Shown: one piece after another, positions 35,801 to 48,800 of the stretch
How the letters are laid out: each line of letters begins with the position of its first letter
How positions within the stretch are numbered: position 1 is the first letter of the stretch
Source of the DNA: Chrysomallon squamiferum
Taxonomy: Eukaryota; Mollusca; Gastropoda; Neomphalida; Peltospiridae
Reading direction: 5' to 3'
Length of the DNA: 64,000 nt
NCBI GenBank assembly: GCA_012295275.1
Contig: CM022667.1
Location: forward strand, 6,733,832-6,797,831
Translations under genes and position numbers: made by a program
Notes under the pieces: generated by a model
Told to the model about the DNA's origin: nothing
The model's database searches: none
The model's input: only the letters and a program-made list of their open reading frames with translations

Positions 35801-36950
35801 TTTAAGTATACTAGTTCAAATCTGAGAAGAAAAAGTTGAGTAAAATTATTCAGTAAAGTTTTTTTGATTAAATAATTTTTAAAAATTTAAACTGTCAGAT
35901 CTTCATTATATTTATCATAATAGTGATATGAGAAACAAATGTCAAGTAAAAACTTGTGCAATTTAAATATGAATTTAAATATTATCAAATTTTTTATATT
36001 GTTTTATAATTATTATTACTGAAAAGTAAACTTACCTGAAATCACATTTAAATAAACTAGAACACTATCAGAAACCTTTGGGTTTGCAGGTTCCCAGGTG
36101 ATTGTAAAATTGTGAGATGGTGGTCCTGTAAAATTTTAAAATAGCACTTTAGCCTGGAGTATAGTCTGTTTGATTGATCACAGAAATAATACACAGCAAG
36201 AAAAAATGAAAAACAAAATATATATATATATATATTAAAATTACAAATTTCAAGACTATTTCCAAAATAGTATGTTTTCTGTCATCAATTACAGGATGTC
36301 AGTTTTGGTTTAATGACATCATTAGGGTACACTGGTTAAGTTTCTGTCAGTATCTGTTTGGATGTGAAATGTTTGTGTAATGACATCACTATGAACTGAA
36401 GCTCTGGTTGTAATTTCTGTCACTAATAATTATTACTGAATGTTAGAATGTTTTAATTCCTACATATTTCCACTGATTAAGAGAAAATTTACTTTATTTC
36501 TATTAACAAATTGTTTATAAATTCTGTCTCGCAGTACATAATTATATTAATGAGATTGTCGATTCAGAAGTCATGAGTTGCTGGTTAGGCTGTGAAATGA
36601 CACAGTCTGCCTGAGATGAGGACTGAACCATAGCTATATCTCACCACATACAGTTTGATATATCAGTAAAACTCACCACAGTTTGTGGCATGTCCCTGGT
36701 CATGTGCAGGTGCTAATGGTCTTTCACGTGAATGAAATCGTATCATACTTTTCAGAAATCTGTCCTTGTCATCAGCAAGATTTTCCTTAACAAACTGAAG
36801 TTCATCAGAACTAAATATTTCCTTCAAGATATCTTTTGCCTCCTCACTCTCTGCTGTTTTCTGCAGCAGACGTAGTTTTTTCAGATTCCAAAATGCTGTT
36901 GTGTTTGATAAACTCAGTATGGTCAAAACAAGGAAGAAAATATTCTTCAT
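32862..36950 (-). CDS. Secreted ML-domain lipid-binding protein, gene D
   Basis: Five exons: 36950-36677, 36125-36036, 33860-33732, 33407-33358, 32948-32862, intact, about 209 residues. Signal peptide, FWNLKKL extension, GHATNCG, PPSHNFTITWEP, SGTIDVMMYMEG, YKFDLCKKLPSIGKKCPI, then a divergent exon 4 (SGSRTVPDISEFPT) and conserved NYRIVAKILDEKS with FLCAEL. Intron 2 is swollen to over 2 kb by the 33-35 bp minisatellite. Four cysteines as in gene B. Role inferred only from the fold: secreted lipid carrier or lipid sensor. Confidence 0.88.
34030..35535. repeat. 33-35 bp minisatellite, about 45 copies (intron 2 of gene D)
   Basis: Tandem CCAGTATGTGTTCCAGCTGT plus GTACTATCAGTAG (33 bp) or GTGTTCTATCAGTAG (35 bp) units, mixed. 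Because 33 is a multiple of three, reading frames of 60-118 codons (SSCVLSVASMC-like) run through it on the plus strand; these are artefacts. Largest array in the window of this repeat family. Confidence 0.95.
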
Positions 36951-36959
36951 TTTGTACTA

Positions 36960-37120
36960 CTTTTTAACACAACACTGGAAAACAAGAAGAAAAGAAGTTA
37001 TCATACTAAAAAAAATCTAGAACAACATAAAAAGAATGAGGATGTTATATAAAATAAATGTTTTACTCATTTAAATGATTTACAACAAAAATAAATAATA
37101 AATTAATTAATAAATTAATA

Positions 37121-37181
<61 letters not shown>

Positions 37182-38604
37182 GCAAAATAAATAAATTCAA
37201 ATAATAATATTAATAATTATAAATAAATATATAATAATAATTAAAAAAAAACAATAGAGAAATCGAAATGGATCAGTGTGATGGTAGATAAAACCTTGTA
37301 CATCGATGTGGGATAACAAAAACTAAGGATTTATAATTATCACAACTTTTATCGTTGTTATTTTTTTCGACAAACTCCTACTTTGTGTTTTTTTCACAAG
37401 CATTTAGTATAACATCAAGTTGATCGACTTTACTATAACATCAAGCTGATCGACTTTACTATAACATCAAGGTGATCGAAATTCTTACGTCAAAACAAAA
37501 GCGAAAACTTTAGTTCGACGACTGACACGAGAATTTCGATGCAGTTACGTTTAATAGTCATAATTTGTAAAAACTCGATAGTTACATTTATTTTATTTAC
37601 ACATTCATTGTAAAATGTTAAAACAAACCTGAAAGAAAAATAAATTCAAAGTTTCATTTAAAAGAAATACCTACTGCATCTAACTAATGAGGAAACTTTA
37701 TAAATAAAACCTTCCTGGTTGGACTAGTTACTTCCCTTCGTTGATCTTACATACTAGTTAAATATATTACTGAAAGTAATATGTAGTAAAATGAAACCGA
37801 GGTCAGCGCATGTTATCCACAATAAAATAAATATTCAAACTTCGCCATTATTTTCATTTTCGTCACTAATAGAATACTGGAAAAACTATCACATTTAATT
37901 GTAAGAAGTAATTTAATTTAAATAAATTATTTATTAACAAATTACAATAAACAGTAGATTTTACACTGCCTGTGATAGGTCTGTTAATGGAGTATTATGT
38001 AAATTACATGAAAAATAAACTAAAAAGGAGCACAAATAAAAAAGATACACACTTGAATTTACTAGATTTTTTTATTTTTCCAAAATTAAATACATGTATA
38101 TACACACACATAACCATATGTTGAAACACAGTAAACAACTCACACACACACAGTACTATACATGATAATAATAATAAAAAGAAAATTAAAAAACATATTG
38201 CTATGAAACAGATTGGGTATTCAGTGTGCTGTTTAGAAAATGTAATAATTCGATGTATTTAACTTCAAATACTTGCATATTTTTAATTATATTTCTTTCA
38301 TTTTTCAATTATTTAAACATTTTCTAGATTTTGTATTTTTTTTACTGTCATTTTATAAATTTATTTGTTCATCTTCAAATAAACACAAAAAATAACCTAA
38401 AATCTACAAATAATGATAAATGCCAACATAAGGCAATACTGATCACAGTATAAGAAGTGTAAAAACAAAATAAAATAAATAATAAAACAAAATGTCCAGA
38501 AAGTCTGCAATCAGTTATGAGATTAGTAGTATTCTGTATTTACATCATCCTCACTCAAAATTAAACTGAGTGAAACAAAATGAAAAGAAAAACCAGCTGA
38601 CTAT
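36960..38604. other. Gene D 5' intron and promoter region; 3' flank of gene E
   Basis: Holds an (AAT)n run at 37,121-37,179, a 27-bp tandem (ACTATAACATCAAG..TGATCGA) in three copies at about 37,405-37,475, and the gene D candidate promoter. From about 38,100 it is the 3' flank of gene E. No further gene seen. Confidence 0.5.
37629..37702 (-). promoter_or_regulatory. Candidate promoter and 5'UTR exon of gene D
   Basis: TATAAAG-like box on minus (37,697-37,702) and a TTTCAG/GTTTGT donor at 37,629, conserved with genes B and C. Confidence 0.35.
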
Positions 38605-41059
38605 TTATGGACGAATCTTCACATCAACTTCAGCACAGAGAAAAACATCTGACTTGTCATCAAGAACTTTCATTAGAAGTTTGTAAGTTGCCTGAAAAAA
38701 TTAGAAAAAAGTTAACCAACAGTTAATTTAAAAATTCAGTATATTCTGTTTAACAAGTAATTAATTTATATATGTATATTTATATTTGTGTTTATGTGCG
38801 TTTCCTATTCAGTACATTTATTATATATAATCTTATCCAAGTTATATAAAGTTGCATAAAATTTTGTTTCTTTACACAACCAAGAATCATTAAAAAAAGT
38901 TAAAAAAATACAAAATATCAGTTATTCCTAAATAATATGATTAAAAATTAAATCTATCAGTTATTCTTAAATAACATGATTCAAAATTAAATCTATCAGT
39001 TATTCCTAAGTAACATGATTCAAATTAAATCTATCAGTTATTCCTAAGTAACATGATTCAAATTAAATCTATCAGTTATTCCTAACAGAGAGCTAACACA
39101 GCAAAAACAACAATAATAATTAAAATGACTGCTAAATTTAAAAAGTTTAAAAAGAAACATTTCACAAGTAAAACCATTAGCTTTTTGCTGTATTATTTCA
39201 TTCCAATTTAAGAAAAAATTAATGTATGTTGTTTACAAAATAAAAAATAATAAATAAAGAAAATATAAACTTACAGGTGGAATCATACCCATATTACTGA
39301 AAGTGTATTTGTCAACAATCTTCTCTGAAACAACAAAAGACAATTTATTATTACTCAGAGAAAGTTTAAAACGCTTTGTCTTAAAAGTATATTAAAACCA
39401 TTTTATGAAAAATCCAACAGCAAGCATTGTTATAAACTGCCAACTGAATGTTCTGATTATACCAGCCACTCTTTCATTCCAATAAAGTGTGATGTTAGTA
39501 TAACAATATGATTTTTGAAGATGCTTGAATATTCAATAAAAAATATGTAAGTAAATAAATAAAACAAAAAAACATAAGACCAAAACAAGAATAATGATAA
39601 AAATAATTACAAAAATAATAAAACATTGACTAGCACACACATACACTTTTATTAATAATAAAGATTGGAAATAATAGATTTTAAATTAGTAAATTATCAA
39701 GTGTTCATTTCATTCATCTTTGAGCCCATCAGTAAAGTCATTCTTTAAACCTGAATATTCTTCATGTTAATGAATTAAAAAAAGTCAGATTGGTGTAAAT
39801 ATGTATTTTATTAGTATTGTTTTATGTCTCACTCACTCTGTGCAAGCCTGGTTTTCTGAAATCAAACAAGAAAAAGAGGAAATACTCACGTCCTTTGCTA
39901 AAGGGGCATGTCAAACCAATCTTTGCAGATGTTGCACAAAAATCAAGTTGATCTTTTAATATTAGTGTTTCTTCCATGAATACTGAGAGTTGAAGTGAAC
40001 CTTTTTCAAAGTTTTGTGCTGACAAAAAAAAAATAATAATAATAACAATAATCATAATAAAGAAAAGGTAATAAATAAATAAAACAATTTTTAAACAAGA
40101 AATATAATCCAATTGTTAAATAAATAATATTAATTATAATGAAAATTAACACCATAGTTAAACTACTATAAGAAACTGAATGAAAACTTGTTACTTACGA
40201 GAAACCATGTTGAAGTTGATCTTGACGTTGTCTTTTATTTCTGGCTCTTTGGGGTCCCAGGTAAGTGTGAAGTTGTGACTCGGAGGTCCTGAAAATAAAC
40301 TTGCTGTTTGTATAAAACTGACAACATTTCTCTTTTCCTTATCAACATGGCAAAAATACAGAGATCAAACCCAGACTGCAGAAGAAAAATAAAAAGATGT
40401 TATCAGGAAACTTTTCATTATTAATAAAAAACACAATAAATAAATAAATAAATAAAATAATAATGTAATAACAACAATAAATAAATCTCATAGTGCTGAA
40501 GAAAAAGATACAGTCTCACAACAATAAATCAATAAATTAATAATTGATTAAATGAAGAGGTAACTTTTAGAAAATAATAAAACATGTCTGACAACCCAAC
40601 ACTCATCAGTAGTAAAAGATATGAGTCCTTTTTTATCACAAAAAACATATCAAACACCATTTGACAAAAAAGAGCATTTTTCTGCATGACGTTTGTAAGT
40701 TGTGTACACATTGTTGCGATTGTATCGTTGTATGTTTACGTTTGCCCATGTGTGCGTCTGCTAATAACAACTCTTTTCCCTGTACTCTTACCACAGTTTA
40801 CTGCATGACCTGGTTCAGCTGAGACACCTGAAGATGTCTGAAGCATTCCAACACGCAGAATATTTTTCAAAAAGTTAGCTTCTTTGTTTACACTGTTCTC
40901 AATGGAGTGATGTGCATTCGACATTATATCAATGATTTTCCTTGGTTCTTCATTTTTGATCATGTGGTGTACAAGATCAGGTAGTTGGTTCAGCCTCCAG
41001 AAAGCCTCAGAGATGGACAAACACGCCAGAAACACAAAACTGAGAAGAATCTTTGACAT
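38605..41059 (-). CDS. Secreted ML-domain lipid-binding protein, gene E
   Basis: Five exons: 41059-40792, 40288-40199, 40018-39890, 39324-39275, 38691-38605, intact, about 207 residues. Signal peptide MSKILLSFVFLACLS, AFWRLNQLPDLV extension ending GHAVNCG, then ML domain: PPSHNFTLTWDPKEPEIK, KGSLQLSVFMEE, DFCATSAKIGLTCPFSKG, KYTFSNMGMIPPATYKLL and FLCAEVDVKI before TAA. Same intron phases as A-D, so all five derive from one ancestor. Exon 1 is the source type for the two orphan first exons. An acceptor upstream of the ATG (TTTGTAG at about 41,103) implies a 5'UTR exon further up. The gene is head to head with SPIDR. Confidence 0.88.
38928..39085. repeat. About 38 bp tandem repeat, 4 copies
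   Basis: Units beginning ATCAGTTATTCCTAAGTAAC and ending ATTAAATCT, in intron 4 of gene E; the last two copies are almost identical. Confidence 0.9.
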
Positions 41060-41102
41060 TTTTTCCCTGGAAACTGTTGTATGCAGATAAAACTGATGTT
41101 AT

Positions 41103-42074
41103 CTACAAAGAAGAAAAGATCATAAATAAATAAATAAATAAATAAATAAATTTATAATGAATATAAAAATGAAAAATAATGATAAAAAACACCTCCTAAA
41201 ACATTCCTATTTCAACAAACTATTATATGTTTTCATTTCTTATTTCATTATAGTCTGTCTGGAATGTTACATTTGTTAATATTACTCATATGATTTAATC
41301 AATAGTTAGATGTAGTGTTACAAAATGTAATCACTGACCAACAAATATTCGTAAAAACATCCGGAAGTGATCGTGAATAGAGCAACATCACACTGTAGCT
41401 CGTGACATTCGTCTATTGTTACATAACGTCGTGACTGTACAACGAACCTTATACTATTTAAATATCAATTACATATATCATGTTTAGGAAAAAGTCACGA
41501 CTTTTCATATATATCTTTTTAAAAAGTTATTTACAGTAATTCTAAACGAAACAAATAGATAACATGTGCATCATGACGCAACAAGAAAGCAAGGAAGTAT
41601 AAAAGTAACAGATTTAAAATTGCATCACCAAACCTTGTTACACTTTCAACTTTGTGACAATTTCTTGAAAGATGGATCCGTTTCAGGAGTTATTTCCCCT
41701 TACATAACAAAACTTTAGAGTTATTCTTCCTTAGTCAACCCAAAAGCGAAACTATGATTTCGTGCAATATTTAGATTAATTAACGACAATCATGCTAAAA
41801 AACAATAAACTTTCAAAGCATCGCATCTGTAAACCAGTTAAACGAAAGGTCGGCCTTTGTTTTCTTGTTAATCTAATTTTAGTACTTTCAAGTGATCTTT
41901 TTTTTTGAAAAAAGTGTTTTTAATTCCAAGGATCTGATAAAACTGCTTTTAATTTTAATTTTAATTTTAATTTATTGTTAAAGCGGAGGATATACAGTGA
42001 TTATTTCCAGTTCAAATAAATAACATTTTACTTCATTAATATATTCCATTACACAGATAGCAAAGAAAGTATTA

Positions 42075-42125
<51 letters not shown>

Positions 42126-42307
42126 CATAAGTAAAAAATTATTATTATATTTTATTAGATTGAAAATAACATAGTTATGAGGTGTAAAATGTTCTCTAGA
42201 TATCTTTAAGCAGTCTACTTATAAACAAAAAAAAAAAAAAAAAAAAAAAAGATGCTGAAATGTTATTAGCATGCAGAATATGACTGACAAATCAAATAAA
42301 AATAAAA
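41103..42307. promoter_or_regulatory. Shared head-to-head promoter region of ML gene E and SPIDR
   Basis: About 1.2 kb between two divergent genes. ATCCGGAAGTGA at 41,359-41,370 is a good ETS/GABP-type motif, common in housekeeping promoters. A possible short SPIDR first exon lies at 41,792-41,848. (AAT)n at 42,076-42,124 and a long A-run at 42,228-42,250 follow. Transcription starts are not defined. Confidence 0.4.
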
Positions 42308-44247
42308 ATGTATTTTCAGTTAGAAGACTTGTCCACAAACCGGCCTGTGAAGAGAATAAATTTTACATCAGATGAATGGAAACGATGTGGTGAAGGTTTT
42401 GAGTCTGACGAAGTGAGACGTGTTGATGAAAAGAAGAAAGTAGTTCCCTCACTTGATGCTTTCAGCATAAAAAGTAGTTTTGACTCTTTGCCTGACAAGT
42501 CAACAAGAAAATCAGAAAGTAAGAAAAAATATTTTTAATAGAGATTATGTAATAGAGATCATGTAATTCGGATTAGTTAATGCTTTCAAACACACTGGTC
42601 TTACTGTAGCTCACAGTACACCTATACTGGACATACTGGGTTTGAACAAAAATTCTAAGTGTTTTTTAAGTGATTTTATGTGTTATTTTGTTTCACTACG
42701 TTTTGTTCTTTGAGCCAGTTTCATGTTTCCATTTTCCCAGAGCTTCACATCTTTCTGTATTGTAAACTGTACTAAACACTACAAACTTTTGTTCCAGCAC
42801 AGTACACTGCAGTCATATTTTTGTCTGAGTAACAATGTTAGTAAGTTAGTGTGTTAGAAGAGAGGAGGGTGCAGGTTTTGTTTCTGTATTCACACCTTCC
42901 ACTAATCAGTGATATTCTAACAGAGTTAATGTGTTATAAACATACAGTTAAATCTTGATGTTAGTCTCTACACAGATAAGATCCAAGTATCTGTCACTTG
43001 TGAGCCCACTACATCACTGCTATGTTAATTTTGTTCTTTCCTTTAATTATAATACAGTTTAAATAAAGTAATTAAATATTTTAAAATTTGTTTTTGGATG
43101 TTGCATTATTTACTCTCATTTAAATATGTATATATATATATATATATTATAATTTATAAAATTTTCTAAATGTGATAAAACTTAGAAATAAGCCATTACA
43201 TAAATATAGTAAGCTTAATTTTATTTATTCATTTCATTTCATTTTATTACTTTATTTTATTTTAGTATATTTGTTTTATTTATTGTATTTTATTTAAATT
43301 TAAATTATTTTATTTTGTAATTAGATATAATTGTATTTAATTCAAATTAATCTTAGTATTTCTATTTTAGGTCCTGTTGCTGAGATTCTGTGGGATTCTA
43401 GTGACAGTGAAGATGATAACAAATTGTTGTGTAACAGTGTTGCAGATTCTAGTAGAATTTTGAATACTGAAAAAAAATCTTTGCTACCAAAACCTGAAGT
43501 CCATCAACGTAAAAACATCAAGAAACATGTTAAAAATGTAAAATGTGTAAATCAGAAGAAGAAGCTAAAACAAAGCTGGACAGAAGTAGAAAAGAGTGAA
43601 GATATTGTTATTTCTTCAAGTGATTCAGAATGTGAAAAATCCAGTCTTGAAATATGTAAACCTGATCAAAGTGATTTCCTCTCAGAGGTGGGTTTATTTA
43701 TCTCAAATATATTTTAAAAATTTTCTATATTTAATTATTTTTTCATTAGTTGTAAAAAAAATCCATATATTAAACCTTTTAATTCAGACTACTTTCATTA
43801 CTGTCAAAAAAATAATATCACTGTTTGTTATTTTACTGTGTAGATTTAACAGAATTTATTGTATATTATAAACTGATTAAGTTATTATTATCATTAAATT
43901 ATTATCTGTCAGACTTAGGGATGATTGTTTTAATGATTATGATGATGAAAAATATGATGAACATTTATTTTGAAGATTATTAAATTTACATTTATAGATG
44001 TTTCCATTTGTTCTGTTTTCAGATAGATGATACAGAGGAATTTTATTCACCTTTATTGAAAAAAGAAAAAGATTCAAACCCAGAGAAACAGAATTCCGTG
44101 AGTAAACTGATTCATTTTACCAACTTTTTTTATTCATTTAAAGAATCTGTTTTAGTAAACAGACTATTCAGTTAATTAAATAATTTGATTATTTATTTAT
44201 TTTAAATATTAGAAAAATGTGATAGCATTATTAATATTTATAATATG

Positions 44248-44295
<48 letters not shown>

Positions 44296-45785
44296 ATTAT
44301 TATTGTAGTTATTATTGTTTTTAATATTATTTTTAATAGTATTTTTATTTATGTTTTTGTTGTTTTTATTGTTATGATCAACAGAGTTGTGGAAATTCCC
44401 CTATAATTCAAAGTTGTCAATCAAGCCAATCAACCAATAGCACATCACCATCTACAGGACTGAAAGCCAGTGATTGGATAAAAAATGTACAATGGGAGAC
44501 AACTCCAGTAAAGGCGAAAGTATCAGATGATGCTGAACTTGATTCTGCTAAGAAGAAAAAATTGAAGTTTAAGAAGTGAGAGAGACATTGATTAGTAATG
44601 TAGACAACTGACATAGATTTTAGTGTTCATTAACATTTTATAATTCAGCTACAAGAGTATATTCTGACTGTCTGATGAAAGAGAAAATTACATAACAGTA
44701 ATAAAACAAACAGAAAATGATGCACATCAGATAACACAAACAATTAACTCTTAATCGGTAATTTAAATCTGCAAAATCTTATTAGTGTGTAAAATATAAT
44801 TTCAGACAAGGTAAATTTTTTGAGATCTTACATTTAATCCTGGCAGTTAGGTATAAATTTTGTGATTTAAACAGATATCATGAATGATGTGTGTGTGTAA
44901 AATAGATGTCTGTTTACAGGGGAGGGTTTGCAGAACAGCTGTTTCGTCTTCAGAACAGAGAAAAGTCGTCAGTTCGAATGTGGTCACATGAACGAGATGA
45001 AACATCATCTTCTTCTTGTTAGTAACTTTTATGATCATATGAAATAAATATTAATAATTTTTATTTATTTTAAAAGAAAAAAACAACATTAAAAATAACT
45101 AAGAACACCTAGATAACAAGTTCAATCCACCTAAATGTTCTCAGTAGGCTTATTCCCATTTTAACTTTTACATTATATTTACTGTGATTAATGTTTATAG
45201 TATGTACTTTCATGACAAAGGGAAAAGCATGTGGAAAATAAACTGAATGTTTCTTGGTATGTAATAGAAGTGGTTCAATGCGTTTTGACAGAAATGTTTT
45301 CACATTTTAACTGACGTCGATGTCACAGAGTATTGTAAGAAATCTTACGTTCATACTTAATGACCATTAAAAAACAAATACACTCAAGCATTGCTTCGCT
45401 TTTGTTAATTTTATTTTATACATTTTTAAAATCTTTTTCTACTTCATTGTTATTATTTTTTGCTTATTTGTTGATTTTATATTAGATCAAATAATATCAG
45501 ATGTATACAGTATGAGAAATGCATTTAAGTTTTTCTTTTTGCAGCAACTTCATCAAAATCGATCTCACTTCGTGTTGACAGGTTTGAAGTACTTTTCTCC
45601 TTACAACTTGCTTTTTGTTCTGTGATCAACTCAAAACTGAGTTCAGATACGGGAGATAACTGTAGAGAGGTTTATGTTTTGTTTACAAAACAGTTGATGG
45701 AGCAATTACAGATCCAAGTTGGAACTACTGTTAGAATAAATCCTCCATGGTAAATGTTTTTTAAACTATTATTCTTAACTTTTAT

Positions 45786-45818
<33 letters not shown>

Positions 45819-48800
45819 ATACTAGAATGATATAGTACATGAATGTGCCCAGTAATAAAATATATCAAACATATAATAGTTTAATTATGACTATTCATTC
45901 TGTTACAGGCAGCAGCTGGATGGTCTGTATGGATACCCAAGTATTTTGCTTTGTGCAAACTACACTAGAGTTATCTCCCAGCCAGACTGTGCTGCCCCAC
46001 CCTGTGTAGTAGAGAACAAAGTGAGACACACCCACCTACACTGGAACTGTCCTTGTTTGACTGGTGAGCTGTAACCTGTAAAAAACTTTCAACTAATTAA
46101 TAATGTGTGTGATAATTTTGTTACTGTTAACTCCGTAAAGCAGATTTACTCCATTGCCTTAAAACAAATCTGCTCATTGTGAGGTGAGAAACAGACACAC
46201 CCACTAGGTGCTTCTGTGTGTGAGACAGCAGTCCTGCTACTGGAGTTGCTGGTTTTGCCTGGAGCTGTTTTTATTTATCCACTGAAAGAGTTCAGTCTTC
46301 TTTTTTCATAATTGTAACAAAAACTACTAACATACAGTAAATAGCTGCATAATCTGCATTTATAGTCATAGATTATTAGTTTTAGTTAATGTTTATACAA
46401 CACATATTTACACATATGATTTATTACTTTTCAGTCAGACAGAAAGCTTTCTTATAAATTAATGTATTTATTTGTTTATTGCTTACTCTAAACACCAGAC
46501 CATTTTTTCTGTAAAATTTCCTTTTCAGATCTGTTAATGAATCAGATACATTGCCCTGCTCAAGAATTCCCAGTTATGCCTTCAACTCTTAAATATGTAA
46601 GCTAATTGTTTAATATAATTTATATATTTATATAATTCATTTAACATGATCAAAATTTGTAACAGTAATAACAAAAAAACAAACAAATAAAGGTAGTAAT
46701 AATAAAAAGAGTAATGAAATAATAAAATAATTTTTATATATAAAAAAAAAAGAAGAAAGTCTCACCATTTTCTTCAAATTTTATTTTCATGAATATGTTC
46801 ATTTTTTTATATTATTTTCAGTTATGTTATTTGTTTAAATTCTTTTAATTAGTTAATTTAAATTTCATCTTCAGCATCAGAGTGGCAGTACAGATGTAAA
46901 AGCTGTACACACGTCATTTCACACAGTAACTGCCAGCCAGAGATGTGTGAAGTCAACATCTCTGTTAGAAAGTATAGAAACTGCTGGACCACACTCACTC
47001 AGACACCTCTCTTTTACAGCCACCGTTCACAGAGTGTTCTGTCACCATGACAACCAGACAAAAAGGTAAACTACAAATTAAGAATTAAAAACAGTTTGTT
47101 ACTTACTATGATGGGTGAAAATGTTATAATTTAGTTTTTATTTTAATAAATAATGCAACATAATTAGTCTGTTGTATTAGAGAATTTTATCAGACTGTAT
47201 AGTCAACTATTCTGTGAAACTGTGTATGGGAAGGTTTAGATAAAAGAGCTGGTATTGCTGATTAATGCAACACAGAACACTTATACAAAAAGATGTTTCA
47301 CAAGCATTTAACTTTTGCTTAAGAAAACCTATTAAAATGTTAAATATTTCTTTCTGTTTTCTTTTCTTTTTAAACTTCAGGTTTTCACTTCTTGTACAAG
47401 ATGATCATGGAACTGTAGCAGTTGTTGCAGTCCCTGGTAGCCATGGCAACCAGGACATGTGGAAGCTGGAAGGACGGACTGCTTGTTTTTCAGGATTGCT
47501 GGTTGACAGAAGAACAAATCGTGACAAGTAAGATTTTCTGCAGGTTGCGTAGTTAGTAGAGGATTTTGATTTTTACTAATATTTTTATATCAATGCAAGA
47601 AAAGGGTGAGAGCTGTGCATAATAAAAATGTATTATTAGGTAGTAAGTATAACATTATATTTATTTTATTTTATTTACTTTTTTTAAATTATTTCAGAGA
47701 TCCTAGTTTGTTTTCTGTGATTGATGAGGTTTGGTCTGTGACAAACACAACACAAGAAAGTCAAGAAAATGAATCATCAGAAGAAAAGACTTCATTACAG
47801 GTTTCTCATTTTGTTTCTCTTTGTGTGTCTGTGTAGAGTACTGGGGTAAAACTTGGCATTTACAGGTTGCCCAATTAAATGAAAACTAACTGCCTGTTTT
47901 CAGCCTCAGCCTAGGGTGCCTACAAAATCTTCATCTGGTTTGCATTTGTATAAACATTAAATATATTTCATTTATAACATATTGAAATTTAACATCTTGT
48001 TTCTGATCATAGCTAAATATTCAAACATATTTATCTTTAAATACAAAAAAAAAAAAAAAAAAAACATTACTGACATAAATGTTGAATTAGTAACATATTG
48101 TGAGATGAACTATAAAATTATGCTACATAAATCTGTCACAGATTGACACTTATTTAATATTTTAATGACAAAAAAAAAAAAAAAAAGATTTTATTTAATA
48201 TTTAAAAGCTTAGATTTAACTTTCAGACACACACGAATCCCACACCTCCAGGTTTCTGTTACAGCTTGAGATCAGAAGATGAGTTTTTCTCAGTTGACAC
48301 ATACCACGAAGTTTCACCTTGTTACAGAAACACTCAGTTTTCTACTCTGAAATCTCTGACTGAGGTAAAGTTTTCTTTGTAGCAAACAGTTATAGTTTAG
48401 TGGTTAGAGTGGTTGACTGATGTGTGATAGGTTCTGGGATCAGTTCTTTGGAGACTACTGTATTAACATTTTGCACACTTTTTTTCCTGTTAGGTATTTT
48501 CCTGCCATGGGAAGGCAAATAAGAAATTATTTGCTACTAATTGTTAAGGGTAGTCCACTCCCTGATATACTTCCTCTGATGTAAACATATCAGTAACAAG
48601 AAATAATAAAAATATATTAATTTTTCCTTTAAACCAAGTCTGTGAGAGGATATATATAGATATGACTGTTTTCTGTGAAAAGGAATCAGAAAAACAGGTA
48701 TTTTCAGATTACATTCGTTAGAGAAAATAATTCAGTAAAATATTTTTTATATGAAAAAAAAACAAACTTTTATTTATTTTCTACCTGCAAAGAAGGAACA

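Noticed and set aside
38928-39085. CRISPR-like array
   Set aside because: Four direct repeats of about 38 bp with no unique spacers, in a eukaryotic intron; an ordinary tandem repeat.
48385-48560. Functional tRNA gene
   Set aside because: A- and B-box-like strings are present but the B box is degenerate and I could not fold an acceptor stem; better read as a decayed SINE.
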